Shown here: positions 1 to 8,357 of the stretch, piece by piece | Layout of the letters: every line of letters starts with the position of its first letter | Position numbering within the stretch: the stretch's first letter is position 1 | Assembly (NCBI GenBank): GCA_945915475.1 | Contig: CAMEFI010000011.1 | Span: 1 to 64,000, forward strand | Length of the DNA stretch: 64,000 nucleotides | Direction of reading: 5' to 3' | From: an uncultured Clostridium sp. | GTDB taxonomy: Bacteria > Bacillota > Clostridia > Lachnospirales > Lachnospiraceae | Translations under genes and position numbers: made by a program | Notes under the pieces: generated by a model | The model's database searches: none | What the model was told of the DNA's origin: nothing | The model's input: the letters and a program-made list of their open reading frames with translations, nothing else

Positions 1-694
1 GTGGATGGTCGTTAGGGTTCATAACAGAACCACGAACTGTAGGTCTGATACCCATATGACGTTTCCGTCCAGCCTTACCAATATTTACAAGGCCGTGCTC
101 AATATTTCCAACCTGACCAATCGTTGCACGTGCAATGATCGGAACCATTCTCATTTCACCTGATGGCAAACGAAGGGTTGCATATTTACCTTCCTTAGCC
201 ATAAGCTGTGCAGAATTACCAGCAGAACGAACTAACTGTCCACCCTTACCCGGATATAACTCAACGTTGTGTACCTCAGTACCAACCGGAATTGCTTCTA
301 ATGGTAAGCAGTTACCTACTTTGATATCTGCGTTGGCACCATTCATAACTTTGTCTCCAACCTTTAATCCAACAGGAGCTAAGATATATGCTTTCTCACC
401 ATCAACATAGCTAATCAAAGCAATATTAGCTGTTCTGTTTGGATCGTATTCAATTGAAACAACTGTTGCAGGAATATCGTCTTTTCTTCTCTTAAAGTCG
501 ATAATTCTGTATTTTCTTCTAGAACCACCACCGTGGTGTCTTACTGTAATCTTTCCCTGATTATTACGACCGGCATTCTTCTTTAATGAAGTTGTAAGGG
601 ATTTCTCCGGAGTACTCTTCGTGATTACATCGAAATCCAAACCAGTCATATTTCTTCTGGAAGGTGTATATGGGTTATATGTTTTAATTCCCAT
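1..694 (-). CDS. rplB: 50S ribosomal protein L2, partial (C-terminus outside window)
   Basis: Encodes the 23S rRNA-binding protein L2, needed for subunit joining and the peptidyl-transferase centre. The first 231 codons are present, starting [20 protein letters not shown] behind a good Shine-Dalgarno. The RNA-binding core is recognisable ([17 protein letters not shown], then [20 protein letters not shown]). The protein is normally about 275-280 residues, so some 45 C-terminal residues lie left of the window. Fifth gene of the S10 operon, downstream of rplW. Identification is by sequence and gene order. Confidence 0.98.
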   Translation of the reverse strand, partial: MGIKTYNPYTPSRRNMTGLDFDVITKSTPEKSLTTSLKKNAGRNNQGKITVRHHGGGSRRKYRIIDFKRRKDDIPATVVSIEYDPNRTANIALISYVDGEKAYILAPVGLKVGDKVMNGANADIKVGNCLPLEAIPVGTEVHNVELYPGKGGQLVRSAGNSAQLMAKEGKYATLRLPSGEMRMVPIIARATIGQVGNIEHGLVNIGKAGRKRHMGIRPTVRGSVMNPNDHP

Positions 695-771
695 TTTCTT
701 TCTCCTTTCAAACTGCATTTATTATCACGCTTGCATGCGTATGAATTATGTGTTCATTAAGTTCTCAGCGC

Positions 772-1071
772 CTACAGGCCTTCAAAGATCTCAATGTCTT
801 TGCTGTCAGCAGTAAGCTGAACAATCGCTTTCTTAGACTTAGCTGTCTTACCGTAAACCATTCCACGTCTCTTGGTCTTTCCATCAAGATTCATTGTGTT
901 TACCTTTGCTACCTTTGTTCCCTCGAACATCTTCTCAACAGCTTCCTTAATCATAGTCTTGTTTGCTTCCGGATGAACCTGAAATGTGTATTTCTTCTCA
1001 GCCATAGCATCCATAGACTTCTCAGTAATGATAGGCTTCTGAATTACGTCATAATACTGAATGTTTGCCAT
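772..1071 (-). CDS. rplW: 50S ribosomal protein L23
   Basis: L23 lies at the exit of the ribosomal tunnel and docks trigger factor and SRP. The product is 99 aa, the usual bacterial length. It begins [20 protein letters not shown], the family's conserved IIxPxITEKS segment, and carries the basic loop [19 protein letters not shown]. Its ATG overlaps the rplD stop by one base (TAATG), so translation is very probably coupled to rplD. Fourth gene of the S10 operon. Confidence 0.98.
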   Translation of the reverse strand: MANIQYYDVIQKPIITEKSMDAMAEKKYTFQVHPEANKTMIKEAVEKMFEGTKVAKVNTMNLDGKTKRRGMVYGKTAKSKKAIVQLTADSKDIEIFEGL

Positions 1072-1691
1072 TATGCGTACACCTCCTCGATTGCTGCTAC
1101 AGCATCCTTAGTAATCACAACAGTGTCATACTTAAGAATGTCATATACATTAATTGTGTTTGTAAGAGCTGTCTTAACATTAGGAACATTCTTAGCGGAT
1201 AATACGATATTCTGGTCATTATCCTTTGTTACAACCAATGCCTTTGCAACTTCAAGGTTATTCATAACCTCCACAAACTTCTTAGTTTTAATCTCATCTA
1301 ATTTGAACTCATCTAATACGATGAATTTCTCTTCATTTACCTTAGAAGTTAATACAGACTTCATTGCGCCTGCCTTTTCTTTCTTATTCAACTTCATAGA
1401 GTAATCTCTTGGCTTCGGAGCAAATACCACTCCACCACCTGTCCACTGAGGAGATCTTGTAGAACCCTGTCTTGCATGACCAGTTCCTTTTTGTCTCCAA
1501 GGCTTTCTTCCGCCTCCACGTACTTCTGCACGTGTCTTAGCACTCTGTGTTCCCTGACGTTTGTTTGCTAACTGTGCTACTACTGCCATGTGAACTAAAT
1601 GCTCATTTATTTCTACACCGAATACAGCATCGTTAAGTTCCAACTTATCTACTTCTTTACCTTCGGTATTGTAAACAGCTACTGTTGCCAT
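1071..1691 (-). CDS. rplD: 50S ribosomal protein L4
   Basis: L4 binds 23S rRNA and lines the exit tunnel; in several bacteria it also represses its own S10 operon by binding the leader. At 206 aa it has normal length, with the tunnel-loop signature [20 protein letters not shown] at about residues 60-80. The gene is between rplC and rplW and overlaps the rplW start by one base. Because L4 is the known autoregulator in E. coli, it is the first candidate ligand for the folded leader upstream of rpsJ here, although that is inference. Confidence 0.98.
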   Translation of the reverse strand: MATVAVYNTEGKEVDKLELNDAVFGVEINEHLVHMAVVAQLANKRQGTQSAKTRAEVRGGGRKPWRQKGTGHARQGSTRSPQWTGGGVVFAPKPRDYSMKLNKKEKAGAMKSVLTSKVNEEKFIVLDEFKLDEIKTKKFVEVMNNLEVAKALVVTKDNDQNIVLSAKNVPNVKTALTNTINVYDILKYDTVVITKDAVAAIEEVYA

Positions 1692-1714
1692 TCTAAGTTC
1701 CTCCTTCCTACAGA

Positions 1715-2401
1715 TTACTTACCGTTCTTTACGGTTTCTTTAATCATAACCAATGACTTCTTAGGACCAGGTACAGAACCCTTAACTAAGATAACGTCAT
1801 TCTCTGCATCTATTTTAACAATCTCTAAGTTCTGAACAGTTACTCTGACAGCTCCCATATGTCCAGCCATCTTCTTTCCCTTGAAGACCTTACCCGGGTC
1901 TGTTGCACAACCATTAGAACCTGCATGACGATGGTATTTAGAACCATGTGTCTTAGGACCTATGTGAAGACCATGTCTCTTGATTGCTCCTGCATATCCT
2001 TTACCCTTTGACTTAGCAGTTACATCAATCTTATCTCCTTCAGCGAAGATATCTGCCTTAATCACACTCTCACCAGCAACATAATCAGCAACATTCTCTA
2101 CTCTAAACTCTCTAACAAACTGTTTAGGAGTTGTGTTTGCCTTCTTGAAATGTCCTACCTCTGCCTTACCAGCACCATGTGGATTTCTGATTACTTTCTT
2201 GCCTGATACATCTTTTGTTGTTACTTTTTCTTTCTTCTCACCGTAACCAACCTGGATTGCTTCATATCCATCGTTGTCTAATGTCTTAACCTGTGTTACT
2301 ACACAAGGTCCTGCCTGTAATACGGTAACCGGTGTCAATACACCATCTTCATTGAAGATTTGAGTCATTCCGACTTTCGTAGCTAAAATCGCTTTCTTCA
2401 T
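1715..2401 (-). CDS. rplC: 50S ribosomal protein L3
   Basis: L3 is an early 23S-binding assembly protein reaching the peptidyl-transferase centre. The product is 228 aa, somewhat longer than the usual 205-215 because of a C-terminal tail ending [11 protein letters not shown]. It starts [20 protein letters not shown] and has the conserved [14 protein letters not shown] and [12 protein letters not shown] segments, the latter containing the Gln/Asn-adjacent loop near the active centre. Strong ribosome binding site (AGGAGGAAAA). The 143-nt gap from rpsJ contains two perfect small hairpins (2433-2448 and 2513-2530). Confidence 0.98.
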   Translation of the reverse strand: MKKAILATKVGMTQIFNEDGVLTPVTVLQAGPCVVTQVKTLDNDGYEAIQVGYGEKKEKVTTKDVSGKKVIRNPHGAGKAEVGHFKKANTTPKQFVREFRVENVADYVAGESVIKADIFAEGDKIDVTAKSKGKGYAGAIKRHGLHIGPKTHGSKYHRHAGSNGCATDPGKVFKGKKMAGHMGAVRVTVQNLEIVKIDAENDVILVKGSVPGPKKSLVMIKETVKNGK

Positions 2402-2432
2402 TTTAAATTTTCCTCCTAATTAATCTACAGCG

Positions 2433-2448
2433 GATTGCCGTGGCAATC
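2433..2448 (-). other. Intercistronic hairpin rpsJ-rplC (first)
   Basis: Perfect 7-bp inverted repeat GATTGCC/GGCAATC with a 2-nt loop in the mRNA between rpsJ and rplC. It lacks a T-run, so it is unlikely to terminate; it may slow RNase or affect rplC translation. A second perfect 7-bp hairpin, TTGTGAA/TTCACAA, sits at 2513-2530 just after the rpsJ stop. Confidence 0.5.
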
Positions 2449-2544
2449 ATTCTAAATTTGGCTTAATGCCCATTAGGTTTTACTGTACTTACATAATAAA
2501 AAATAAATGTTGTTGTGAACCTTTTCACAAAATCTTATGCAAAA

Positions 2545-2862
2545 TTATTTTGCTTTCATCTTAACGTCGATGTAAACGCCAGCAGACATATCTAACTTCT
2601 GTAATGCATCGATTGTCTTCTGAGTAGGCGCAATCACGTCGATCAATCTCTTATGAGTTCTCTGCTCAAACTGTTCTCTGGAATCTTTGTCCTTGTGTAC
2701 TGCTCTAAGAATTGTAACTCTCTCAACCTTAGTAGGCATTGGTACAGGACCAGAAACCTTTGCACCTGTCTTCTTAACAGTATCAATAATGTTTGCTGCA
2801 GCCTGATCGATCAATTTGTGATCATAAGCCTTAAGTGTAATTCTCATTACCTGGTTTGCCAT
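2545..2862 (-). CDS. rpsJ: 30S ribosomal protein S10
   Basis: S10 is a 30S head protein and, as NusE, part of antitermination complexes. The chosen start gives [20 protein letters not shown], 105 aa, the family's length. A longer reading frame extends 40 codons upstream to 2982, but that extension lies in the folded leader, has no ribosome binding site and does not resemble S10. The chosen ATG has AAGGAGG at 2874-2880. The S10 signature ([16 protein letters not shown]) is present. First gene of the operon. Confidence 0.98.
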   Translation of the reverse strand: MANQVMRITLKAYDHKLIDQAAANIIDTVKKTGAKVSGPVPMPTKVERVTILRAVHKDKDSREQFEQRTHKRLIDVIAPTQKTIDALQKLDMSAGVYIDVKMKAK

Positions 2863-2900
2863 AAAAAAAGCCGCCTCCTTTTCGCACTTATTTAATAGGT

Positions 2901-3014
2901 ACGACAAGTGGTGACTGTACACTCTCCCGTGTGTGTCATGTTTTGAAGCATTTGAAACATGTCTTTCACACGTCATCTCCATAAAGGATCGTTATTCGTA
3001 CAGTGACTTGTCGT
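2901..3014 (-). promoter_or_regulatory. Structured 5' leader of the S10 operon mRNA
   Basis: In the RNA sense, ACGACAAGT (3014-3006) pairs with ACTTGTCGT (2909-2901), CTGTAC (3003-2998) pairs with GTACAG (2920-2915), and enclosed within are CGTGTG/CACACG (2972-2967 with 2933-2928) and CATGTTT/AAACATG (2961-2955 with 2943-2937). This is a long, branched stem about 40 nt upstream of the rpsJ ribosome binding site. S10 leaders in other bacteria bind L4 for feedback control; that this one does so is inference. Confidence 0.7.
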
Positions 3015-3106
3015 CAGTTTCTTAACTTGACATTCGCTCCACGGAAAACCTGCCTCGCCGGGCAGCAACCTCACGCTTCTACGCTATCAATGTCACAGCA
3101 AGTGCT

Positions 3107-3135
3107 AGTATACCCTATGTTTTCCGTGAATGCAA
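3107..3135 (-). promoter_or_regulatory. Sigma-A promoter of the S10 operon
   Basis: The minus strand shows TTGCAT (3135-3130), a 17-nt spacer, then TATACT (3112-3107). The start would be near 3098-3101, giving a leader of about 237 nt before rpsJ. The -35 box lies about 50 nt past the stop of the upstream gene on the same strand, so the operon has its own promoter. Confidence 0.8.
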
Positions 3136-3187
3136 GTCTTTTTTATATAAATTCCAAAAAAAATTGTATTTTTATGTGTACAATCCT

Positions 3188-5464
3188 TTACATTTGATAA
3201 AATAACAGGTTTTCCTTCAATTCCGGTGTGATTACACCACCTTCTTTTTCATATTTTGCATAAACCACCTGACATTTCTGCATTTTCTGGTTATTCTCTG
3301 CCTCAAACCGTTTTATGGAAGCCTGATAGATTGGATTGGTCTTAAGTTCCATCCGAATTGCTTTTGCAAATGGACAATATCTTACCAAAATGTCACGGGA
3401 TACCTTATTAAGACGAAAACTTCCCTTTGACTCAAACAAGATCCAGTTTACATAATCTCTCACAAAGACTTCACGGTAATTATTCTTTGTCCGGATCAAC
3501 ATGTTCTTCACCTTCTCTTTCGCCTCGGCTGACAAGTCACGGTTCTTCTTATAAAACTGCAGGTAAGAACAGTATTCCGCCGTCAGGGATTTATCCCGGA
3601 CATCATTCCAATGCACCCCCTGTACCTTTCTGCATATCTCCCAACGGAATGCTCCCACCACTTCAAGCATCAAATCCCTTAAATCTACTGTTGTAAACAG
3701 CGGAAACATAAATCTTGCCGGTGTATTGCTCCTCTTACTGGATGTTTCCTGCCACATAATTCCACGCGCCCCTGCATTGGGCATCAGAATAATATCCGGC
3801 AGCACCTCTTGCATAATTCTGTCACACTGAATTCCCCTATCAGAACCGGCATATATCACCTCGCGGTAAAAAACCGAATAATCAGTCTTACGGATTTCAT
3901 TTAACTGCATTTCAATCTTCTCTGCCGTCACTAACATTTTTTCCAGTGAACCGATCAGGTCTTTCTCACATAACACCGGACAAAATGATGTTATCCTTCC
4001 ATATGTGATCTTATTCACCGTCATAAACATATTATGAATCTCAAAGTCTACACGTTTTTCCGGATTCTGTAATTCTCTCTTCACCTGGTCTTCCGTTAAT
4101 TTTCCATTCTTTTTCATATCTGCAAGATATTCTGCATAATCCATATCCAATTCATTTTTTGATGTTGGCTTCGTCCCATCATATACACATTTCAGCCATC
4201 GGTATATCGTAAAAACATGCTCGGATGCACATACATCCAAATGCGTTGCTAATTCATATAAAGATGCCGCATTCTCTTCACCGGTAAACATCGTATCCAC
4301 AAAGCCAAAATTCAAAAACATAAGAATCACCGGATTCAACGTGTCATTTCCCCGCACAGAACGCATAAACACCCGGTAATATATATCATAAAACACAGAG
4401 CTTACTTTTCTTCTCAACTTGTAGGCATGATCTTCCTTTGAGGTCATATCCGGGAGATCATGATACTCCTGCAACATAATCCGGATTGCATCAATATCTT
4501 CTTCCTCATAACCGGCATATTCCAAAATCATATTCAAGCAATCTTCCGTGCATACATCCACTTCTGCCACCGTGTCCTGGGAAAGGACCGCAAATGCTTC
4601 TTCGCCTATATTCATCCGGTGTTCCAATCCTTCACAGACTTCCTGATAATAAGAAAGCAATTGCGCATCATATAATTTGATTTTTGCCGCTACCTTAAGC
4701 ATAAGATTCATATCCTTTATAATAGAAGAAATGTCCTTCCCCTCCCCAAGTGCTTTCCCTGCCAGTTCATAGAATAATTTAAACAAACAATTCTGTCCCC
4801 GCGCCAGCATAATATCTTTGTGATAGGAAAGATATGCCTCCATCTCTCCGATTCCCTGTGCAAAACGTCTCATCTGCGCCGAAGCTTCCATAATAACACC
4901 GATGGTCATTCCATCATCCTGACTCATCAGCTGAAGATACTCTGCCATATATCGTTTAACAATACTGACACTGTTACTTACCTCCCACGCTTCCGCTTTA
5001 TGTTGCAACTCCAGTGCATTAAAATGTTCCATCTTCGGAAATGGCATTCCTGCCACGCGGTAATTGCTGCAAAATGTAAGATAATCATTATATAAAGTCT
5101 CCACAAACATATGAAAGTTCTTTGTCCGGCTCTCCAGTTCTGTATATAAACAAAGCAATTGATATCTCTGTTCTACCGCCGCCTTCAAAAAGAGACTTCG
5201 CAGTTTTTCTTTTCCGTTGAGAACAGTTTTAATGTCTTTTGCCCCTGTGCATATAAATTCCGCCAATGTACAATCCGTCTGCGCTATATAATCACACTGA
5301 TAAATGTCTCTTTCAAATATGCCAACAATAGCATTTGTTGGAAGTTTAATCTGTTCCTCGCCAAATTTCTGAAGTACTGTTCCTTCCTGAAGAATATACC
5401 AGCATCTCACGGTATCATTTTTTCTTGCAATCCATTCCCCTTGTTTTAATCGTATTAGTTCCAT
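3188..5464 (-). CDS. Large protein with N-terminal cyclic-nucleotide-binding-like domain
   Basis: 758 aa, cytoplasmic (no signal peptide or membrane segment). The first ~95 residues (MELIRLKQGEWIARKNDTVR, then WYILQEGTVLQKFGEEQIKL) look like a Crp/CAP-type beta-roll cNMP-binding fold, but the phosphate-binding GExA...R cassette is not evident, so nucleotide binding is doubtful. The remaining ~650 residues are largely helical and match no family I recognise; no helix-turn-helix is visible. Comparable long proteins occur in Lachnospiraceae as unnamed CNB-domain proteins. It lies directly upstream of the S10 promoter but is not part of that operon. Function unknown. Confidence 0.75.
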   Translation of the reverse strand: MELIRLKQGEWIARKNDTVRCWYILQEGTVLQKFGEEQIKLPTNAIVGIFERDIYQCDYIAQTDCTLAEFICTGAKDIKTVLNGKEKLRSLFLKAAVEQRYQLLCLYTELESRTKNFHMFVETLYNDYLTFCSNYRVAGMPFPKMEHFNALELQHKAEAWEVSNSVSIVKRYMAEYLQLMSQDDGMTIGVIMEASAQMRRFAQGIGEMEAYLSYHKDIMLARGQNCLFKLFYELAGKALGEGKDISSIIKDMNLMLKVAAKIKLYDAQLLSYYQEVCEGLEHRMNIGEEAFAVLSQDTVAEVDVCTEDCLNMILEYAGYEEEDIDAIRIMLQEYHDLPDMTSKEDHAYKLRRKVSSVFYDIYYRVFMRSVRGNDTLNPVILMFLNFGFVDTMFTGEENAASLYELATHLDVCASEHVFTIYRWLKCVYDGTKPTSKNELDMDYAEYLADMKKNGKLTEDQVKRELQNPEKRVDFEIHNMFMTVNKITYGRITSFCPVLCEKDLIGSLEKMLVTAEKIEMQLNEIRKTDYSVFYREVIYAGSDRGIQCDRIMQEVLPDIILMPNAGARGIMWQETSSKRSNTPARFMFPLFTTVDLRDLMLEVVGAFRWEICRKVQGVHWNDVRDKSLTAEYCSYLQFYKKNRDLSAEAKEKVKNMLIRTKNNYREVFVRDYVNWILFESKGSFRLNKVSRDILVRYCPFAKAIRMELKTNPIYQASIKRFEAENNQKMQKCQVVYAKYEKEGGVITPELKENLLFYQM

Positions 5465-5527
5465 ATGAATCCCCTTTTTCCCATCGATAACCTTCTAATT
5501 GATTTCCTTGTCTTTTCACAACATCAT

Positions 5528-6772
5528 TCACCCGTTATTCCGTTCACCCTCTAACAGCTGATATAGAGTGGGCTGAAAGGAAAACTCCTTCATAATATCT
5601 ACTGCCTCCTGCAAAGAACGTTTTCTTTTCTCCCCAGAGATATGTCCTCTCACGGCACGAATCAGAATATTCTTCGGTGAATGCGCGATATCAATAAATT
5701 CCAACAACTGTGTCCTATATCCACTAGCCTCCAACAAACAGCCACGGATAGAATCCGTCATCAATGCTGCCACCCGCTCTTTCACAATTCCATACTTGGT
5801 AAGTGCCGTGAAATGATCCGTCTTCATCTGACTATTCAATTCATGCTGGCAACACGGCACAGAGAGAATCATTCCTGCCTTCCACCGGATTGCATTATAC
5901 AATGCATAATCTGTTGCCGTATCGCTGGCATGCAGCGTCACCACCATATCAACCGGTTCCGTTGTCTGATATCCATTGATATCTCCTAATTCAAAATGCA
6001 GATTCTCATAATGATATTTCTTCGCAGTCTCATTACATTTCCGTATCACATCTTCTTTCAGATCCAGGCCCGTCATATGCACATCATATCCTTTGCATTC
6101 TACGAAATAGTAGTACAGAATAAATGTCAGATAGGACTTTCCACAACCAAAATCAATAATATGCATATGCTCCCGATTGGGATAATCCTTCACAACATCT
6201 TCTACCAGTTCCAAAAAACGGTTAATCTGTTTGTACTTATCATACATGCTTCGGACAACTTTTCCCTCTTTTGTAAATATTCCAAAATCCACCAGCGGAG
6301 GGATCACCATTCCTTCTTCTAATAAATACTTCTTCTTCCGGTTGTGTCCCGGCAGGCATTCTCCTTCCAGGGCAATCCTTCGCTGTTCCGATTCCTGCTG
6401 TCTGTCTAACTTCCGGCTTTCTTTCGCAATCTGTTGCCGATGAAATAATAATTTTCCTTTTTTCGTTATCTTGAAATCTGACTGTGTGCATTCATCAAAT
6501 ATATTCATCTGTCCATATACCACCGGAAAAAGTTCTGCCACTGCCTCCCCTAACTCTTCCGGTCTGATATTCTCATGAAATACCTGTTTTTCTGTAAAAC
6601 GTTCTATCTGATATACCGAATCATTGCGTACTATTATCTTGTGAATCACTGTCTTCTTATATGGATACGTCTTATCCCGGAGATTACTAAGAACCACTTT
6701 AAGGGGCTTATCCCGTAATACCTGTTCCACCCGTTCCCGGTCAGACGCATCTAATATATCTTTTCTCTCCAT
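5528..6772 (-). CDS. Class I SAM-dependent methyltransferase (Methyltransf_32 type)
   Basis: 414 aa. The C-terminal half has a Rossmann methyltransferase core: motif I is HIIDFGCGKSYLTF at about residue 205, the acidic strand-2 motif is HMTGLDLK, and further on VVTLHASDTATDYAL and VPCCQHEL occur. The PCCQHEL motif is typical of the METTL25/Methyltransf_32 group, whose substrates in bacteria are mostly unknown. The N-terminal ~190 residues are family-specific and include basic stretches (RQQIAKESRKLDRQQESEQRR) that could bind RNA. Starts at an ATG with a divergent promoter upstream. Substrate not assignable from sequence. Confidence 0.85.
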   Translation of the reverse strand: MERKDILDASDRERVEQVLRDKPLKVVLSNLRDKTYPYKKTVIHKIIVRNDSVYQIERFTEKQVFHENIRPEELGEAVAELFPVVYGQMNIFDECTQSDFKITKKGKLLFHRQQIAKESRKLDRQQESEQRRIALEGECLPGHNRKKKYLLEEGMVIPPLVDFGIFTKEGKVVRSMYDKYKQINRFLELVEDVVKDYPNREHMHIIDFGCGKSYLTFILYYYFVECKGYDVHMTGLDLKEDVIRKCNETAKKYHYENLHFELGDINGYQTTEPVDMVVTLHASDTATDYALYNAIRWKAGMILSVPCCQHELNSQMKTDHFTALTKYGIVKERVAALMTDSIRGCLLEASGYRTQLLEFIDIAHSPKNILIRAVRGHISGEKRKRSLQEAVDIMKEFSFQPTLYQLLEGERNNG

Positions 6773-6816
6773 ACTTCACTTCCTCTGTTACAACATTCTC
6801 ATCACAGCCTGTTAAA

Positions 6817-6846
6817 ATTATAACATAGATTCCCATGGAAAAACAA
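6817..6846 (-). promoter_or_regulatory. Promoter for the methyltransferase gene
   Basis: On the minus strand TTGTTT (6846-6841), an 18-nt spacer with TG two bases before the -10 hexamer, then TATAAT (6822-6817). It lies 45 nt upstream of the ATG at 6772 and is back-to-back with the promoter of the thioesterase gene. Confidence 0.65.
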
Positions 6847-6865
6847 CGCAAACTACACTCGCCTC

Positions 6866-6894
6866 TTGAAATATGCAGCCATTCCATCTATAAT
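6866..6894 (+). promoter_or_regulatory. Promoter for the acyl-CoA thioesterase gene
   Basis: TTGAAA (6866-6871), 17-nt spacer, TATAAT (6889-6894): near-consensus sigma-A. About 60 nt before the ATG at 6955, which has AGAAAGGA upstream. Confidence 0.8.
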
Positions 6895-6954
6895 TCTAAC
6901 AGGAATACAAATAATACATCATAATGTTAAATATAGAAAGGACAGCTTATAGTT

Positions 6955-7434
6955 ATGGATAGAGCAAAGAGAAAAGTAAGTGATTCCATGGTGGAACAGG
7001 TCTTTCAGGTTCGTCCGGGACATTTAAACGGTGCGAACCGGTTATTCGGTGGTCAGCTCATGGCCTGGATTGACGAAGTGGCCGGCTTAGTTGCTGTTCG
7101 TCACTCCAAAGGAAATGTTGTAACCGCAAGTGTTGACAACCTTAAGTTCATCCGCGGTGCGAAGCAATGTGATCTGATCGTGCTGATTGGCCGGATCACT
7201 TATGTGGGAAATTCCTCTATGGAAGTTCGGGTTGACGCTTACGTGGAAGACCCGGAAGGTATTCGCCGTCCCATCAATCGTGCATATCTGACATTAGTCG
7301 CTCTCAATGACGAAGGAACCGCTCCCCGAACCGTTCCGGGTCTGGAGATAGAAACAGAAAGCGAACGTGCAGAATGGTTAGCCGGAGAACGTCGTAAGCA
7401 GCTTCGACTGGAACGACGCAAAGAAGGATTTTAA
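6955..7434 (+). CDS. Acyl-CoA thioesterase, hot-dog fold
   Basis: 159 aa, typical size of single-domain YciA/YkhA-type thioesterases, which hydrolyse acyl-CoA to free acid and CoA in the cytoplasm. The hallmark helix and following strand are clear: HLNGANRLFGGQLMAWIDEV (residues ~23-42) with the catalytic Asp in WIDE, then ASVDNLKFIRGA. The C-terminal tail is basic (RRKQLRLERRKEGF). It precedes a methyltransferase gene by 33 nt and probably shares its transcript. Chain-length specificity cannot be read from the sequence. Confidence 0.9.
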   Translation: MDRAKRKVSDSMVEQVFQVRPGHLNGANRLFGGQLMAWIDEVAGLVAVRHSKGNVVTASVDNLKFIRGAKQCDLIVLIGRITYVGNSSMEVRVDAYVEDPEGIRRPINRAYLTLVALNDEGTAPRTVPGLEIETESERAEWLAGERRKQLRLERRKEGF

Positions 7435-7467
7435 TATAGAAAGGAAATACAAATAAGGAGAATTCAC

Positions 7468-8331
7468 ATGTGGGTAGCAGATCACTGGAAAGATTACGAA
7501 GTTATTGATACATCAAAGGGAGAGAAATTAGAACGCTGGGGAAAATACATTTTACTGCGGCCAGATCCACAGGTATTATGGGATACCCCTAAGAAAAACC
7601 CTGCCTGGAAACATTTAAATGCACATTATCACAGAAGCAAAAAAGGCGGCGGTGAATGGGAATTTTTTGATCTGCCGGAGCAATGGTCCATCCATTACAA
7701 AGATCTGACTTTCCATTTAAAGCCATTTAGTTTCAAACACACCGGATTATTTCCGGAACAGGCTGCAAACTGGGACTGGTTCTCCGATTTGATCAAAAAC
7801 GCAGGCAGACCTGTCAAAGTTCTGAATCTATTTGCATATACCGGCGGAGCAACCTGTGCAGCAGCCAAAGCCGGTGCAAGCGTAACCCACGTAGACGCTT
7901 CAAAGGGTATGGTTACCTGGGCGAAAGAAAATGCACAGGCATCCGGTCTCGGCGATGCCCCTATCCGCTGGATCGTAGATGATTGTGTCAAATTTGTAGA
8001 GCGGGAGATCCGCCGAGGTAATCATTATGATGCCATTATTATGGATCCCCCATCTTACGGAAGAGGACCAAAGGGCGAAATATGGAAGATCGAAGAAAAA
8101 ATCCATCCATTTATCGCCCTGTGCGAAAAACTGTTAAGTGACAAACCGCTATTTTTCCTGGTCAATTCCTATACCACAGGACTGGCACCTGCCGTACTTA
8201 CTTATCTCATTTCAACCGAGGTAGTATCAAAGCATGGTGGAAAAGTTGTTTCGGACGAAATCGGACTTCCTGTATCTTCTAATGGATTAATCCTCCCATG
8301 CGGAGCTGCAGGTCGCTGGCAGCAAGAGTAG
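7468..8331 (+). CDS. Class I SAM-dependent methyltransferase, RlmI/RlmK-like
   Basis: 287 aa. Shows the SAM-binding core of the Methyltrans_SAM family: KVLNLFAYTGGATCAAAKAG (motif I, ~residues 113-132), VTHVDASKG, and the catalytic-loop motif MDPPSYGRGP (~residue 193). Members of this family act on 23S rRNA cytosines, and the DPPSYG motif fits base methylation. Unlike full RlmI (~390 aa), no N-terminal PUA domain is present, so this is the compact form common in Firmicutes; the exact RNA target is unproven. Good RBS (AAGGAGAATTCAC) and co-oriented with the thioesterase. Confidence 0.85.
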   Translation: MWVADHWKDYEVIDTSKGEKLERWGKYILLRPDPQVLWDTPKKNPAWKHLNAHYHRSKKGGGEWEFFDLPEQWSIHYKDLTFHLKPFSFKHTGLFPEQAANWDWFSDLIKNAGRPVKVLNLFAYTGGATCAAAKAGASVTHVDASKGMVTWAKENAQASGLGDAPIRWIVDDCVKFVEREIRRGNHYDAIIMDPPSYGRGPKGEIWKIEEKIHPFIALCEKLLSDKPLFFLVNSYTTGLAPAVLTYLISTEVVSKHGGKVVSDEIGLPVSSNGLILPCGAAGRWQQE

Positions 8332-8357
8332 CAATGATATGAATCTAGGAGAATATT

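Noticed and set aside
748-1404. Plus-strand reading frame of 218 codons opposite rplW and rplD
   Set aside because: It is antisense to two essential ribosomal genes, has no plausible RBS and no protein-like features.
2863-2982. 40-codon N-terminal extension of rpsJ
   Set aside because: It would run through the folded leader, lacks an RBS, and S10 homologues start at the downstream ATG with AAGGAGG.
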